A stretch of 64,000 nucleotides of DNA, taken from assembly GCA_018857735.1 (NCBI GenBank), contig JABMCL010001366.1, positions 1 through 64,000 of the forward strand. The letters are read 5' to 3'. The position numbers and the translations under genes are program-made. The DNA is from Alviniconcha marisindica (lineage: Eukaryota; Mollusca; Gastropoda; Provannidae). A model generated the notes under the pieces. It had not been told where the DNA came from. It saw only the letters and a list, made by a program, of their open reading frames with translations, and searched no databases. The stretch's first letter is position 1. Every line of letters begins with the position of its first letter. This document shows positions 30,124-43,800 of the stretch, one piece after another.

Positions 30124-33100
30124 TAATGGTTTAGAATTAAATTTGGAATGTATGCACATACAAGATCAGAATCACAGAGGGTGGGGTTGAAGGTGTTGGG
30201 CCCTAATAGGCTGTGTCCATCAGAACTGCTGAATTGATTTCAGTCAGATTTGGTTGTATGCTGGTCCATCATCAGAGTGCAACAGTTTGAGTGTGTACTA
30301 ACAGTGATGAATGGGGGTGGGATGAGGGTCTTCACTTGCAAATCCAGAAACCCTGTTTAATAAAGAACGTAAAGGAGAAAAGATTTTGACATAGAACCAG
30401 TATTTTCAATAGAATAGGATAATATATTGGCCAGCACTGTAACGGCAATGGTTCTTATATAGTATACACCAAAGTTGTAACCCCTGCTCCCCACACAGGT
30501 ATACACATAGAGTACTGCAGTCCTGGTAGGCAGGTACAGTTACACCTCAGCCTGCCCAGCTGAGGCCTAATGGAAATAGGGTGTCTGCAACAACAGTGGA
30601 ACCCCCTCCCCCCCCTCCCAGCAAGTCCCCTCTTCCCTCCTTCCCCGCCCCTCTATCCACCCTTCTTTACTTCTTCACCCCACCCCCTTAGTAACCCACC
30701 TTTCTACATGATGGTAGCCAAGGTATGGGGGGCTGAGACCAGAAGTTGTTCAAGGTTTGGATCCTACACTGCTACAGCTGTTGGTCTCTGCTGCTCTGTG
30801 GTGCTCTATGCTTCTGTGGCTTCTGTGGGAAAGCCAATTAAGCAAGAGCTTCTGCTGTTGTTATGTGGAGAATAGATGATAGCTCGCTAGACTAGCACCA
30901 TTCAGACTTTGTATAAATGCCTGTAGATTTTGGATTTGGTTTGCTTTATGTTTATTTGTGTTTTTTCTTGTAGCAGGAACCCCCCAAGCCCCCCCCCCCC
31001 CCCAGCTCTAACTTTAGAAAACCAGTCAGCTTCAGTTATCAGATGCTATTAGCATTACTGATTTTCATTACATTGTCAAAAATCAGTGTTTGAGTTTAAC
31101 TCTGATTTTGAAAGTAACAGTATAAGAAGAAGGGAGAGAGAGAAAACAAAGCTGCAGTGTCTGGGTGCTTTGCTTGTTAGGAACTTTAAAAGGGATGTTG
31201 ATAATGATCAACAGGGTTTTATTCAGGATACAAAATGACAATACAGATTTTATGGCAACACCAACAAGCATGTGCAGCTTATGTAAGCACTGATAATGAT
31301 TCTGCTTTAATTCTGAGGCAGTGTGGACTGTCATGGGTTACTAGACATAATACTGAGAGTGAGAGGCATTACCAATGGTGCTTCAGATTACTGACATGCA
31401 TAGTGCTTCAAGCATGTGTTGAAATAAACAGGTCACTATAGCTTAGTTGAAGGGACTGCAAACAAAGAAGCATCCCCTGAGTTACACCTCCAGAGGAATT
31501 GCATTATTTTTTTATTTTGTTTAAAGGCAGCTTTTATTTTGTTTAAAGGCAGCATTTTTTATTTGTGTGTGTGTGTGTGTGTGCATGCATGTATTTGTGC
31601 CAGTGTAGTCAATTTGTGGTCTTAAATTTGTTTTTGAAAGTTGTGAAAACACCCATGAACATTGCCATTTTGACCAAGTCTGTGACTTGAACAAAGCTGG
31701 CATGTGTGGCGCAAGTGTACATTTTTTCATGAGCCATTTTTTCCAGTTCTTCATTAATGCAGTGGTAGAGGGCAGACAAAACTGGCTAAGCCCAGAGGAG
31801 CTCAGTTTTGAAGCAAAAAATAATAATAATGTTTTAGTTATGTTGCATAATACAAGCCTGCTGAAAAATCTCACATCTTCTATCTTTGCAGGCCAACTTA
31901 AGTCTTCACTTGGGGTCCTTTAAACATTGATAAGTGATAATGAAGCCATTGGGAGTTTGTACTTTATCATTATGTGAGTTACCATCTGTGTGATTAGGAG
32001 TCAAAAAGTAGTAATAACAGTAGGTAAACTCTTGAGGTTTTATTCTCAGATGCTTGTGTGTTTGGCACTGTAGCAAACCTCAGACAGAGTATGTGTCAGT
32101 TTACCCCCCCCCCCCCCCACACACGTGCGCACGCACACACACACACACTCCACCATCCCCTTTTTGCCAGCCACAAGTTACTTCAAAAAGAATTTGTAAC
32201 TAACTAGTAACTTAGCTGAATCTTAAGTTTATGTCTTGTTTGGGCTGGAGTCAGAGACTAAGGATTGTCTGTGATCCCTCCCCAGCTATGTAGAAAATGT
32301 AACCTGGCATGATCTGATTCTGAGACAGGGGAGGGGGGTGGTTACAAGGGAGATAGCCCAGAAGAGAACTGGGCAGGAGTTAGCCCCTTGTGCCTGTTAA
32401 GTAGTTAGGTAGGACAGGGTGTATCAGGTTGTGGAACAAGAGGGTTCTTTGATACTCCCTCTCCCTCCACCGTCACCTCCCAGCCCCAGCCCTCTCTGCC
32501 CCTCCACTGCTGCTGGTTGATGTAGATAAACTAGCTGCTGCAGACTGCATTCCTGGGGCACCAGTAGTTCCCCTGTCTGGGCTGGCAGGCAGTCTCCTTC
32601 AGAGATAGTGCCCTGCTGCATTAATTGGCCCCAATCTTGTGGTATATTATCCACCATTTCTTCTCCTGGTGACTGGCCACCTTTAGCATGGGAATATGGG
32701 GGGGGGGGGGGGGGGGGGCGTGTGTCTGTCTTGATCTTTTTAAAAACATTTTTATACAGTAATGCTACAGCACTCACTTGGCTTTTCAAGCTGATTGCCA
32801 GAAGGTTCAGTGATTCCATGTGTGCATCTGGCTTTGTTTTTCTCCAATTATATGGGGAGATATATATGCTGAACATTATTAATCATACTTCAGAGTGCTT
32901 TCAGTTAATTATAGTACTTATACACCAAGTGTGAAATTGAGTTTGTCGCCTTTGGTAGATGCTTTGAGTCAGGCTGCTGGAAGTGAAGTGTTTGTTTTTG
33001 TGAAATTGTTTGCTTTTGTGTCATCATTCACAAATGTTCCATCAACTCAATGAACTGTGTAGTGTATGCCACAGATGATAATTTTCTTTTTTTTACGTCT

Positions 33101-36100
33101 GAATTATTATAATTATTTGGTTACATAAGTATTTTTTTAAACAAAACAAAGACAAATTTATGAAAATTGTCATAAAGGAGAAATTTGGATGAGAGGAAGA
33201 AAATGCTGTTCAAGTTGTATTAAAAAGTAAAAAATGAAAAATGAATGGTACAACTAATTTCACGTTCTTGAATACATTTCTGCATTCACTCAGTACCAAT
33301 ACTGAGCAGAACTTCAAGAAGGAAATAAAAAGAAAGGCGGAAGGAAAAAAAGAAAGTGGAACAAGAACACTGAGTAAACTATTTTAAAAAGAAAGAAAAA
33401 AGAAGAATTAAACCATGCCAGTTTGGGTGTCCCTTAAAACCTCCAGAGAGAACATAAATACCTAAGGTGGTCCTTTGAGGCAGCTTTCAGATAAGTAAGG
33501 GTGTGTGTGTTTTTTGTTTGTTTTTTACACAGTGGTGCAGAACTTGAGGGTTGCACACATAAGGGGCCTGTGGTTGGTCCTGATGGGTTAACTGGGTGCA
33601 GTACCTAGCTCTTAGCATTCCTAAATACCTCCCTCCAGATGGCTGCCTAACACAGGATGCCCTCCTTGCCTCCTAAACAGGGCTGCCTAGGCAGGTGCCA
33701 TAACTGCCAAAATAGTTATGTTAATACCAACAAAAAGAAGGGATGGAAAAATGAAAGGAAGGAGGAGGAGAGAGAGGAAAAGGAAGGAGAAATGGGGAAT
33801 GTCATAAAGTGTACAAACAATTGACAGAAATGGGGTCAAACAGTGAACAAAATCTAACAAAATAGCCAAGAATTTCAACACATTGTAGCAAAGAAAAGCT
33901 ATTTCTGGTACATCTTACATCATTTACTTCAGTTAACATTATTGAAACATTAATTCCCACACCCTTGATGGTATACATTTTTAACTGTTAACTGTTGCCA
34001 TAAAGTTCTGAATTTAAAGCTGTTATTGCGCCTGTGGAGAGGTTTTGGATTTCTTCCACAAGCATTCTGTCAAAGACTAACACAAATTCTTTCCAATTTT
34101 TGTTGTTTTTTGTTGTTGAGAATTAGCCATATCAAAACATTATTGTTTGTTCAAGACAGATTTATAAAAAAAATGCTCCGTTGATTTTCTTTTCAAGTGT
34201 TTTTTTGGTGTGTTCCCCCCCCCCCCCCCCCCCAGTCCTCATGCATCAGAGTCAGCTAGTGAGACTAAATTGTAAATTAACACCATCAGGTGTCACAGCT
34301 TGCCTTAACAGCTTCTGGCAACCTCTTTGATAGGGCAGTCAGCTGAGTCTGTCTTTAGCTTTGTGTACACTTAATAATCTGTTTCTCATACTTAGTTATA
34401 AGGCAGCAGTCATGTTTGGCTGACCTCTGGCAGGTCTATTTCATGCCTCAGTGACTTGTATTTCTCTCTCTTCCGTCCCTCATTGCAGTACTTTGAACCA
34501 GCCCAGCAGTTTGACTGCTGCCAGTTTTGGCTTTGAGGATTCATATGGTAGGAAAAAAGTATGGTTAAAAACAGAAAAAAGAAAAGAGCAGATACAAATA
34601 CTTAATCAAGATCAGAAGGTCTTTTTGCTTTTCTATAAAGAGTTGAGGGAACAATTATGTAATAGTAGTATCACTGTATTGAGTCAGTGTTGGAATTTGT
34701 TTCTGCTGAGTTAATGAGTTGAGGGTTGGAATATGTTGCTGCTGAGTTAATCAGTTACCAAAACAGTGGAACTTAAAAATTTCAGCCATATTATGAACAA
34801 CATAAGCAAAAGAAAACATAAGCAAGAAAGACTAAAAATGTATTCAGAAGTTTTGTTTTGTTTTGTTGTTTCTCATTCCAGTTGCAGGCTGTAATTTGTG
34901 TGTGAAAAGTGTTCAGCATTTAGAGTGAAATTTGTGAAGCTGGTTTTGGAACTGCCAGTTGAAAGCACTGCATTTTGAGTTCTTGTAAAGCCTTAAAAGT
35001 ATATGAAGAAATGTTTTGAATATGCAGGTGATAGAATAGCTCTGATTTCTGTGGGTGCTTAGCAGAAGAGACATTAATTTCTACATCTGCAGTGCCCCAC
35101 TGCAGCCTGGATCAAGAGAGAAAGGAGGATGGCTTTGCCAACTTGTACATCACTCAGTAACTTGTATAGCACTCAGTATCCATGGCAAACTGTGGCAACT
35201 TGTACAGCACTCAGTATGCACATCCAAACTCTGCCAACTTGTACAGCACTCAGTATCCACAGGCAAAACTATGCCAACTTGTCTATACAAGTTGGCATAG
35301 TTTTGCCTGTGGATACATTAGCACTCTACCTGCATGAAAACTGTGCCAACTTGTACAGTACTCAGTATCCATGTGCAAATTATGTCAACTTGTACAGCAC
35401 TCAGTATCCATGTGCAGACTGTGCCAACTTGTAGATGTACAGAACTCAGTCACCATGTGCAAACTATGCCAACTTGTACAGCACTCAGTATCCATGTGCA
35501 AACTGTGCCAACTTGTACAGCACTCGGTATCCATTCATTGTGCAGACTATGCCAACTTGTAAAGAACTCAGTATCCACATGCAGACTATGCCAACTTGCA
35601 CAGCACTCGGTATCCACATGCAGACTATGCCAACTTGTACAGCACTCCGTATCCATGTGCAAACTATGCCAGCTTATACAGCACTCAGTATCCATGTGCA
35701 GAATTTGCCAACTTGTACAGAACTTGGTATCCGCATGCCAACTTGTACAAAACTCTATTCATATGCAAACTATGCCAACTTGTACAGCATTCAGTCACTG
35801 TATGCAAACTATGCAAACTTGTACAGCACTCAGTATCCATAAGCAGACAGTGCCAACTTGTACAGCACTCAGTATCCATGTGCAGACAGTGTCAAATTGC
35901 ACAGCACTCACTATCCATGTGGAGACACCGGAGACTTGTACAGCACTCAGTATCCATGTGCAGACAGCATTGACTTGTACAGCACTCGGTATCCATGTGC
36001 AAACTATGCCAGCTTGTAGTTGTACAGCACTCAGACTTGTTGTTGATCACTTATATATCGCTGTTCACTGCTCCCGAGCAGACTCACTGCACTCGCATGT

Positions 36101-39100
36101 GATCTTACATGAGTGACTAGCTTTTTATAGCACGTTCTTGAATATCTACCGAAGTGGTGTAGCACTGACATGGCTGGTGCCATGTGGAACTGCTGCTGTC
36201 TTGGCACATTCTGTGTACACCATACAACCATGCACCATGTCACTTCATGCAGACAGCAGCAGAGCCACATACATAAGGTGCATGCATGTTTAGCTGTAAA
36301 CCTGCCACCTACACTTTTGGCAGAATGACTGGGATCTTTTATGTGCTACTGTGGTAACACAGGGGTGGAACGGGTACCGAAATAAGAGTCAGCACGGAAA
36401 GTTGAACCTGGAGAAGAAAATTCTCCTGCCATTCCTGCAGGGACTCGAACCCACAGCCTTTCAATCCTGAGCCCAGCACTCTAATCACTGAGCTATCCCT
36501 GCTCCCCAGACATAAGACATAAGAACCTTATTCTTCCCAAGTAAAAGTACAAGGAATGTATCTTGGTGTTGGTTCATTCACTGTCATCACTATGGCACCC
36601 TTACAGTAGTAGTACAACTCCTATTACCCAAAATGAGCAATTGTGTCAAATGTGACTATTTAGCCCTAAGCCCATTACACATTAAACACACCACTCAATA
36701 AAACAAGACCCCCCCCCCCCCAACAAAAAAAAGAAGAAGAAGAAGAAAATTAATTTTTTTTAACATTTGAAGATTTAAGAACTACCACCACATCAGATGC
36801 TGCCTCAGTATCCACTTACAAACTATGCTCAAGACATGTTGTTGAAATGATGCAGCAAAAGTAGACTGAAGCAAGGATATCTCTATCAAATGGAAGTAGC
36901 AACATAAAAATAAAATTAAAAGGTCAGCCATTGTGCACTGATCACACAGGGTTGAAAACTAGTAAGTTTTCAGTTTCAGACATACATTGCAAACGGCTGT
37001 GGGGGATTTTTCTCAAAGACTGACAGCCTGCATGAAAAGTTAGTCCAGGCGTGCCAAGTTTGGAAAGAATTTAGTTTTGGCCTCCAGGCTTTATAGCAAA
37101 GCTTACTTTATGTTTCACCTTCAGATGCCATAAGTGAGAGCAACCCCCGAGTGATTGATGATACAAGGGCACGCAAGCTGGCCAATGACCTGAAGAGGTG
37201 TTCTTATTATGAGACCTGCGCTACATATGGACTCAACGTGGAGCGAGTCTTTCAAGATGGTATGTCAGATCATTGGAATATATCTATTAATGCAGCTGGT
37301 TCACAGGCCAGCTAGTTGGTAGGTTGGTTTATCAGTGATTTGGTTAGTCAGTCCTTCATAGGGCAGTAGGTCTGGTCACTCAGCTGATCAGTTGTTTGAG
37401 CTTTGAGTAACTGCAAAGTAACTGTAACTGGATGTAAGAAACTACACAGTCAGAAACATTTTAGGTAACTTTAGTGTTTGGTGTCTGGTGTTATGGTGTT
37501 GTTTTGAAATTGTACTTAAGAACAGAAGATGAAAAAAGACAAGTCGGAAAGAAAAGAATTACAACAGTAAAAATAATGATTTTACAACCATGTTTTGTTT
37601 GGGTTTGTTTCAAATGTTTCTGTTTGATGTTTTTGTCAGAAATTGACAGGGCGCACTGTTTTGACTTTTTTGTGTTGGTCTGTTTCAGCTTGTTCCCGCA
37701 TTGTTCAGATGCGCTATCCCAATGCTCCCTCACTTCCAGCTGCAGTTCCCTCCACCCCCAACCACTCCCAGCGCTCCTTTTATGCATCACAGACATCCAG
37801 CAAGCCATACGACAGTCACAGCAACAGCAGCCAATCTACATCCAGTTCTGGCACCCTGACAGCGGGACAAGTTCCAGGGGTAGGTGAAGCTGGCAGTGAA
37901 GCAGTGCCAGTGGTCATTGACAGATACCTCATTTTTAATGCCCAATCAACCATGGCAGTCATGTCAGGGCAGATCACCAAATTGCAGGTAAATGCCCAAT
38001 TCACTGTTCATGAAACTTGTCACTTTTTATGTTACTTGTTAGTCATGTCAGGGCAGATCACCAAATTGCAGGTAAACACCCAATTCACTGTTCATGAAAC
38101 TTGTCACTTTTTATGTTAGAAGGGGGTTGGAAGAAAATGAAGCTGAGTGAACTTAGAAGCAGAACTGAGAACATTCTTGTCAGCAGGCCAAGCAAGTAAA
38201 GCTGTGTAGTATTCTGGCCTGCTGAAGGCATAAAACAGAACCTTTGAAAGTTCAGGGCTTCCAGCATGTCACAAGTAAAGCAGTATGGTATGAAGTATAG
38301 CATGCTGGCCTGCTGAAGGCATGAAACAGAACCTTTGAAAGTTCAGGGCTTCCAGCATGTCACAAGTAAAGCAGTATAGTATTCTGGCCTGCTGGAGGCA
38401 TGAAACAGAACCTTTGAAAGTTCAGGGCTTCCAGCATGTCACAAATAAAGCAGTATAGTATTCTGGCCTGCTGAAAGCATGAAACAGAATCTTTGAAAGT
38501 TCAGGGCTTCCAGCATGTCACAAATAAAGCAGTATAGTATTCTGGCCTGCTGAAAGCATGAAACAGAACCTTTGAAAGCTCAGGGCTTCCAGCAGACGGG
38601 ACCTTAGTGTTTGCATCTGTAATACCTCACAATGTCTGTGCCTGTAATGGGCCACCTGTTGAAAGGCTTGTGGTGTGAAAATTGCTGTTGCTTTTATGTG
38701 CATGCCATTCATTCATCTGATGCAAGAACAACTCATCTTTCTTGACAGAGCCACAAGGGGGACAAGGAAGGACGGACAGAGACCAAAGATGGCAGTGGGG
38801 GTAGCACCAGCAGTAAGGCTGAACGCAAGAAAGAGAAACCCCTCCACCACCACATGCAACCCCTACCTCCACCCCAACCACAGCCACCCCCTCCTCCACA
38901 GATCCCCCCGCCCACAGTCTCCCACCTGCAGCAACTGCCACCCCCGCCAGAGCCAGAGGCACAGGTAAGGGTGATAGATGATGTCACTGAACAAGTATGG
39001 GTTGGTCCTCCACTTCATCCAGCCCCTTGCTCTTCAGTGTGTTCCTCAGGTGCAGTCAGGTCCGTGAGCAACCCTGCCTACTTTGTGAGAGGGAGGCCAT

Positions 39101-40816
39101 GTAGAGGCCTTCACTTCTGAGGACATCCATTTCACTGTACTGACAGCTTTAGCTTTCCTCTAAGTATCACAGTTTGTCAAGATGGTCAGTGGTAGGAGAT
39201 TCTGCTGTGCTGCTGAACTGGGAATCAGGTGTAATCTTTTGACACCCGCTTGTTCCCAGGTAAAGTTGCATGCATTGTATTACTGGATGAGAAGCGGAAG
39301 ACTTGCCCATTCACATGTGATGATGATGATCTTCATCAGTAACAACATTGTTTTCAGCTTTATCTCATTCTCCCAGCTGGAACAGCAGTTGACAGATTTG
39401 AAGTTTCCAGGTGATTGTTGCTGGGTGTGTGTAAACCTGTGTATTTGTCTCTATTTTAACATCCATGGTGACTGACTGACTACTCTTGGCAGGAGTGGTT
39501 TGTACTGCAGTGCCCAAAGGACTGATGATCAAAGGACTGTCAGTGTTTGGTCATATGCAGTTTCACTCTGTATTTTCAGTATTTCAGGTGTATACTTTCC
39601 AGTGTCATAACCAGCAGTGTTGAAGGAGTTTGTTTCTTTTTTCAGCAGGTTCTTTCAGTAGGTAGCTTGATGATGCTTTTGCAAATCAGAGTGAAATCCA
39701 AATCAACTGTCCGGAGCTCATACTGTTCGTCACAGTATGTCACATGTTCAAGTTAATGCCCCATGACTAAAATGACTACAAGAACCACCTTTTGGAAATG
39801 ACTTCTGCCCATTCAGTCCGTGTTAGGAGTAAAACGGCATGTGTATATATATGGAATGAATGATGTTACGAGCAATGTTGTGCATTATTGATGAGACTAA
39901 TACAGTAACAGCCATTGTATCTGCACAGCTTTTTGTCTTCAGAACATGGACCCACAGTGTTTCCTAGTCAGTCTTTAAACTATTTCATGCTAAATGGCAA
40001 AGAGATGTGTGAACAGTCCAACTAGATTTCAGTCATGTGAATAAAAAGCAGAGAACCCCCATTCTAATGTAAGATAACCACTAATTTCAGTAAGCGCATT
40101 TCCTTTTGACACCCCTAAGAATGTCTGCCGGCTTCCATTGTCCTGAGGTGACCTTCTGCGGTTGACACAGGGTTAAAACTTCAAGAACTAACCAACCTTT
40201 TAACAACCCCAACCCACTTGTGTGCCTCCACCCCCCACCAGTAGCCTTTGTCCTTTTTCTGGCCTGTCTTCCAAAGTATTGTCCTTTTCTTCATTGTTGT
40301 CCTTGTCCTCACAGGTATTGTCCTTTTTCTCATTGTTGTCCCTGTCCTCCCAAATGTTGTTTTCCTCATTGTTGTCCTTGTCATCCCAGATGTTGTTTTC
40401 CTCATTGTTGTCACTGTCATCAGAGTATTACTGTAGTGTGTTTTGTACAGAAATTATGGGTGTTGTGGTAGATCTCCATTGGTGTCTTTTTTACTTTATT
40501 ATTAGTATCACATCTTTGATTCATTGTATTCATGTATTCATTGATGGTGCTGCCAGAAGCCTTCTCTAAAAGGAAGCTATAAAAATTATATTTTGAAGCA
40601 GTTTCTACAACCTTTGAAAAAACAACAGTATTCTGTGAATGAATATCATTGTGCACATTGTGTAGTTCTGTACTTCTTGGATTGAGTATGTGTGTGTGTG
40701 TGTTTTGTTTTGTTTTTGTTTCTTTTGATAGTTTTATTATTTAATGTTTTTGTTTCTTTTGATAGTTTTATTATTTAAGTATCTGAAAGTGCTGTGCAGT
40801 ATTGCTTATGACTGTG

Positions 40817-40850
<34 letters not shown>

Positions 40851-43800
40851 AACAGTTTAGTTTAAATATCAATTGTGTACTGGTTTATTACTAATTTCCC
40901 CCCCTCCCATTTTGCAAACTTATATTTTTAGTTACCAGTTTGAGTTTTTTGGTTTAGTAGTTGTAGTACATATATGGCGATATGCATTATTTGTCTGTGT
41001 GGAGGTTATGCTATTTGCATATAATATATATATATAAACGGTTTATCTTTTACCATGCTCTGTGATGGTTAAAATCTGCAGACTTTTGCTTTGTTTTTTT
41101 ATTTATTGCTTATTTTGTTTTCATGACTATTAATTTTTCTTTTCTTATATAATGTGAATTATGTGTTAAGGTTAACATGCATGTGTGTTATAATATCAGT
41201 AAAATGACCTGGATTATTTATGTAGATTTTGATGTTGTTTCTTAATTGAGACCAAGTCTTGCTTGGACATATGTGTGTCTTATACTTGTGCCCCAGTGTC
41301 ATAAAAAAGAAGGAATCAGTTTGGTCCTGAGAATCTTGCAATTATAAATTAAAGTAATTAGTTAAAAGGATATTTATGCCTTTTGACTGCTTTATGAATA
41401 TACAACACTTTAATAGATGGACAAGTGTTGCTCAGATGAATACCAGTACTTCAGTGAGAAATAAGGACAGTACCAGCTCTGATGGCTTTCAGAACTGGTT
41501 AACACAAGCAGGGTTTTCTGACCACAACTTCTTCTTTCAGTCCCAGCATTAGTTGGACCAAGAAAACAGTCTGTGTAATCTGGTACTGTGTTAGGACTGT
41601 AGTTGGACCAAGAAAACAGTCTGTGTAATCTGGTACTGTGTTAGGACTGTAGTTGGACCAGGAAAACAGTCTGTGTAATCTGGTACTGTGTTAGGACTGT
41701 AGTTGGACCAAGAAAACAGTCTGTGTAATCTGGTACTGTGTTAGGACTGTAGTTGGACCAGGAAAACAGTCTGTGTAATCTGGTACTGTGTTAGGACTGT
41801 AGTTGGACCAAGAAAACAGTCTGTGTAATCTGGCACTGTGTTAGGACTGTAGTTGGACCAAGAAAACAGTCTGTGTAATCTGGTACTGTGTTAGGACTGT
41901 AGTTGGACCAGGAAAACAGTCTGTGTAATCTGGTACTGTGTTAGTACCGTTACTTGTATTTACATTTTATATGGAAAACATTCTATAGCACTGTTACACT
42001 CCCTTGTGGGACATTTTGGGTATGGCTGCAAGAGCAGTGCGGCCCAATCTAATGTGTGCATTTTGCAATGTTTGCCTATTATGATGAAATGGGGAACATC
42101 TATCACTATGTGAAGACTCTCTTGATTAACAAGCCAGCCACATATGGATCTTTTACCTTTGCAACCAGAAGCACACAGATTTGGCATGGTTTGTTCTCAT
42201 GCCAAGGACTGGACATAAAGTGCAGTTTCCTTGCCAGACTAGAAAACAAATTACAAAACTGAGGCAGGACTGTGAACTCAGAACCCGTGCTTTTTGAAAC
42301 AGTACTAGCAGAAAACCTGTCTTTAACAACACAGATTTTTTTTCTCTTGGTATCTTCAGGTTTAGGTTTGACTGTTTGTGTTTCCAGCTTAATACAGTAG
42401 TATGTGTGATCCATACCTCTCCTGCTTAATGTGTTTTCTTTGCTGCCTTGCCACTGATGTGTGTGTACTGCGTGTTTGGTGTACTGACCGCCTGTGCATG
42501 TGTGTCCCGTATCTAGGACAGCATTACGGATTTTAGAGATGTCATGGCATCCACGCCATTGATGACTCGCAAAAACAAAAAAGCTGCCTCCGTTCAGAAG
42601 TCCAACTCCTTCAGTGTAAGTGTTGTAGTTTTGCTTTTGAGTTCATGTTTGTTTTGTATCTTTTTTAACCTTTAATTTGTTTTGTTGCTGGATCAGGGTC
42701 AGAGGCATGTGTATCTGTTCATTGGTTGTGGCATTGATCTGATTGAGAAACACACAGTTCTGGGTCTGGAGCCATTTGTTGTTTTATTTACTGACAGGGC
42801 AGTAGCTTGACAACCTTTCTGTAGGTCTTGGATGATCCCAGATGCAGCAGTACAAAAGGAGGTATGTTTGTAAGGTTCAGACTTGACTGCAATGAGTGTT
42901 TTAAAGACTTGCTCACTGACCTGCATTATGTTAAGGATCATCTTGTCTAACTGTTAAAAACAAGGAACAAACAAATAGCACCTGCAAAGCAAGGAATTAG
43001 AAAGCGAAAAAAAGAGCACCTCAAAGTCTACACTGCAGTAGTGTGTTTTAAGTGTCAATGGTGATTATGTTGAAAAGGCAGTAAAAAAGCAGTCAGTGGT
43101 CTAAAATTCACTTTCATTGGCAGAATATCACTCTGAGGAATGCCCAACCAGTTGAGGCTCTAACTTTCTAAGTGTTACTTCCTCCTAGCAGATTTGGTTT
43201 AGAAGAACAAGAAAAAAATGAATGGGGACATTTTCATTCTTTTGTTTCCAACGGCATTTTATCTTTAAAGAGTAGTCTTACTGAGGGTCCTACTGTAACT
43301 TTATCACCATCAGTTTCTTTTATTTGGGTGTCTGTTACATATTGCCAAAGACTGTTTCATCTTGGTCTGTTTTGCTTTTGGAAATCAACACATACATTGG
43401 TTATGCCATTATCTGGAGATAGTACATACTAACATACTTTAAAACTTAACAGCTGAGATTACCGAAAATTGTCCTTTTGCTTTTAGGCAAATTCTTTGTT
43501 GTATGTTTTTTGTTTTTGTTTTGTTAGTTGCTCACAGACTTAGAAACACATAATTAGCTGAAATTTCAGCTTTCTAATTCCACGTTGCTTTCTGTTTAAA
43601 AAAACATTTTCGGAAAAGAAAAAAACTGTCATCGTCATTTGCTTTCACATGCCCTGCAAATTATCATTTGTCTAGTCACTTACTGAAATTTGCTTTCTGT
43701 AGACATATTATTTGTGACAACCTGTTCTATGAACATTTCTTTCAGTTTTAAAGGAAAGTATCGCTAGTTGCCTGGTTTACTAGCTTTAAATGTTGGAATC

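Larger units (their letters stand above)
25709..37124 (+). other. AGAP1: AGAP intron 5
   Basis: About 11.4 kb, the longest intron. It holds G-rich tracts (26618-26870), a GC-rich block (28975-29165), several poly-C/poly-G runs, (GT)n at 30075-30121, the 39-bp minisatellite and hairpin at 35130-36030 and the SINE at 36300-36510. No supported exon; one exon-like stretch at 34489 is out of phase. Confidence 0.6.

Noticed and set aside
34489..34547. Exon-like stretch with TTGCAG acceptor and ATG|GTAGGA donor in AGAP intron 5
   Set aside because: Its open frame needs phase 2 in and phase 1 out, whereas the intron is phase 1; exons 5 and 6 join perfectly without it (GTQ-D-AIS).
35334..36116. 260-codon open frame on the + strand
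   Set aside because: It translates a 39-bp minisatellite whose period is a multiple of three; other frames and the opposite strand are also open, and no splice signals or domain support it.
36426..36508. tRNA gene on the minus strand
   Set aside because: A and B boxes are good, but the ends do not form a convincing acceptor stem and a non-tRNA body continues from the head, so it is a SINE.
41550..41944. CRISPR-like regular array
   Set aside because: The 50-bp units are contiguous with no unique spacers; it is a minisatellite in an animal intron.
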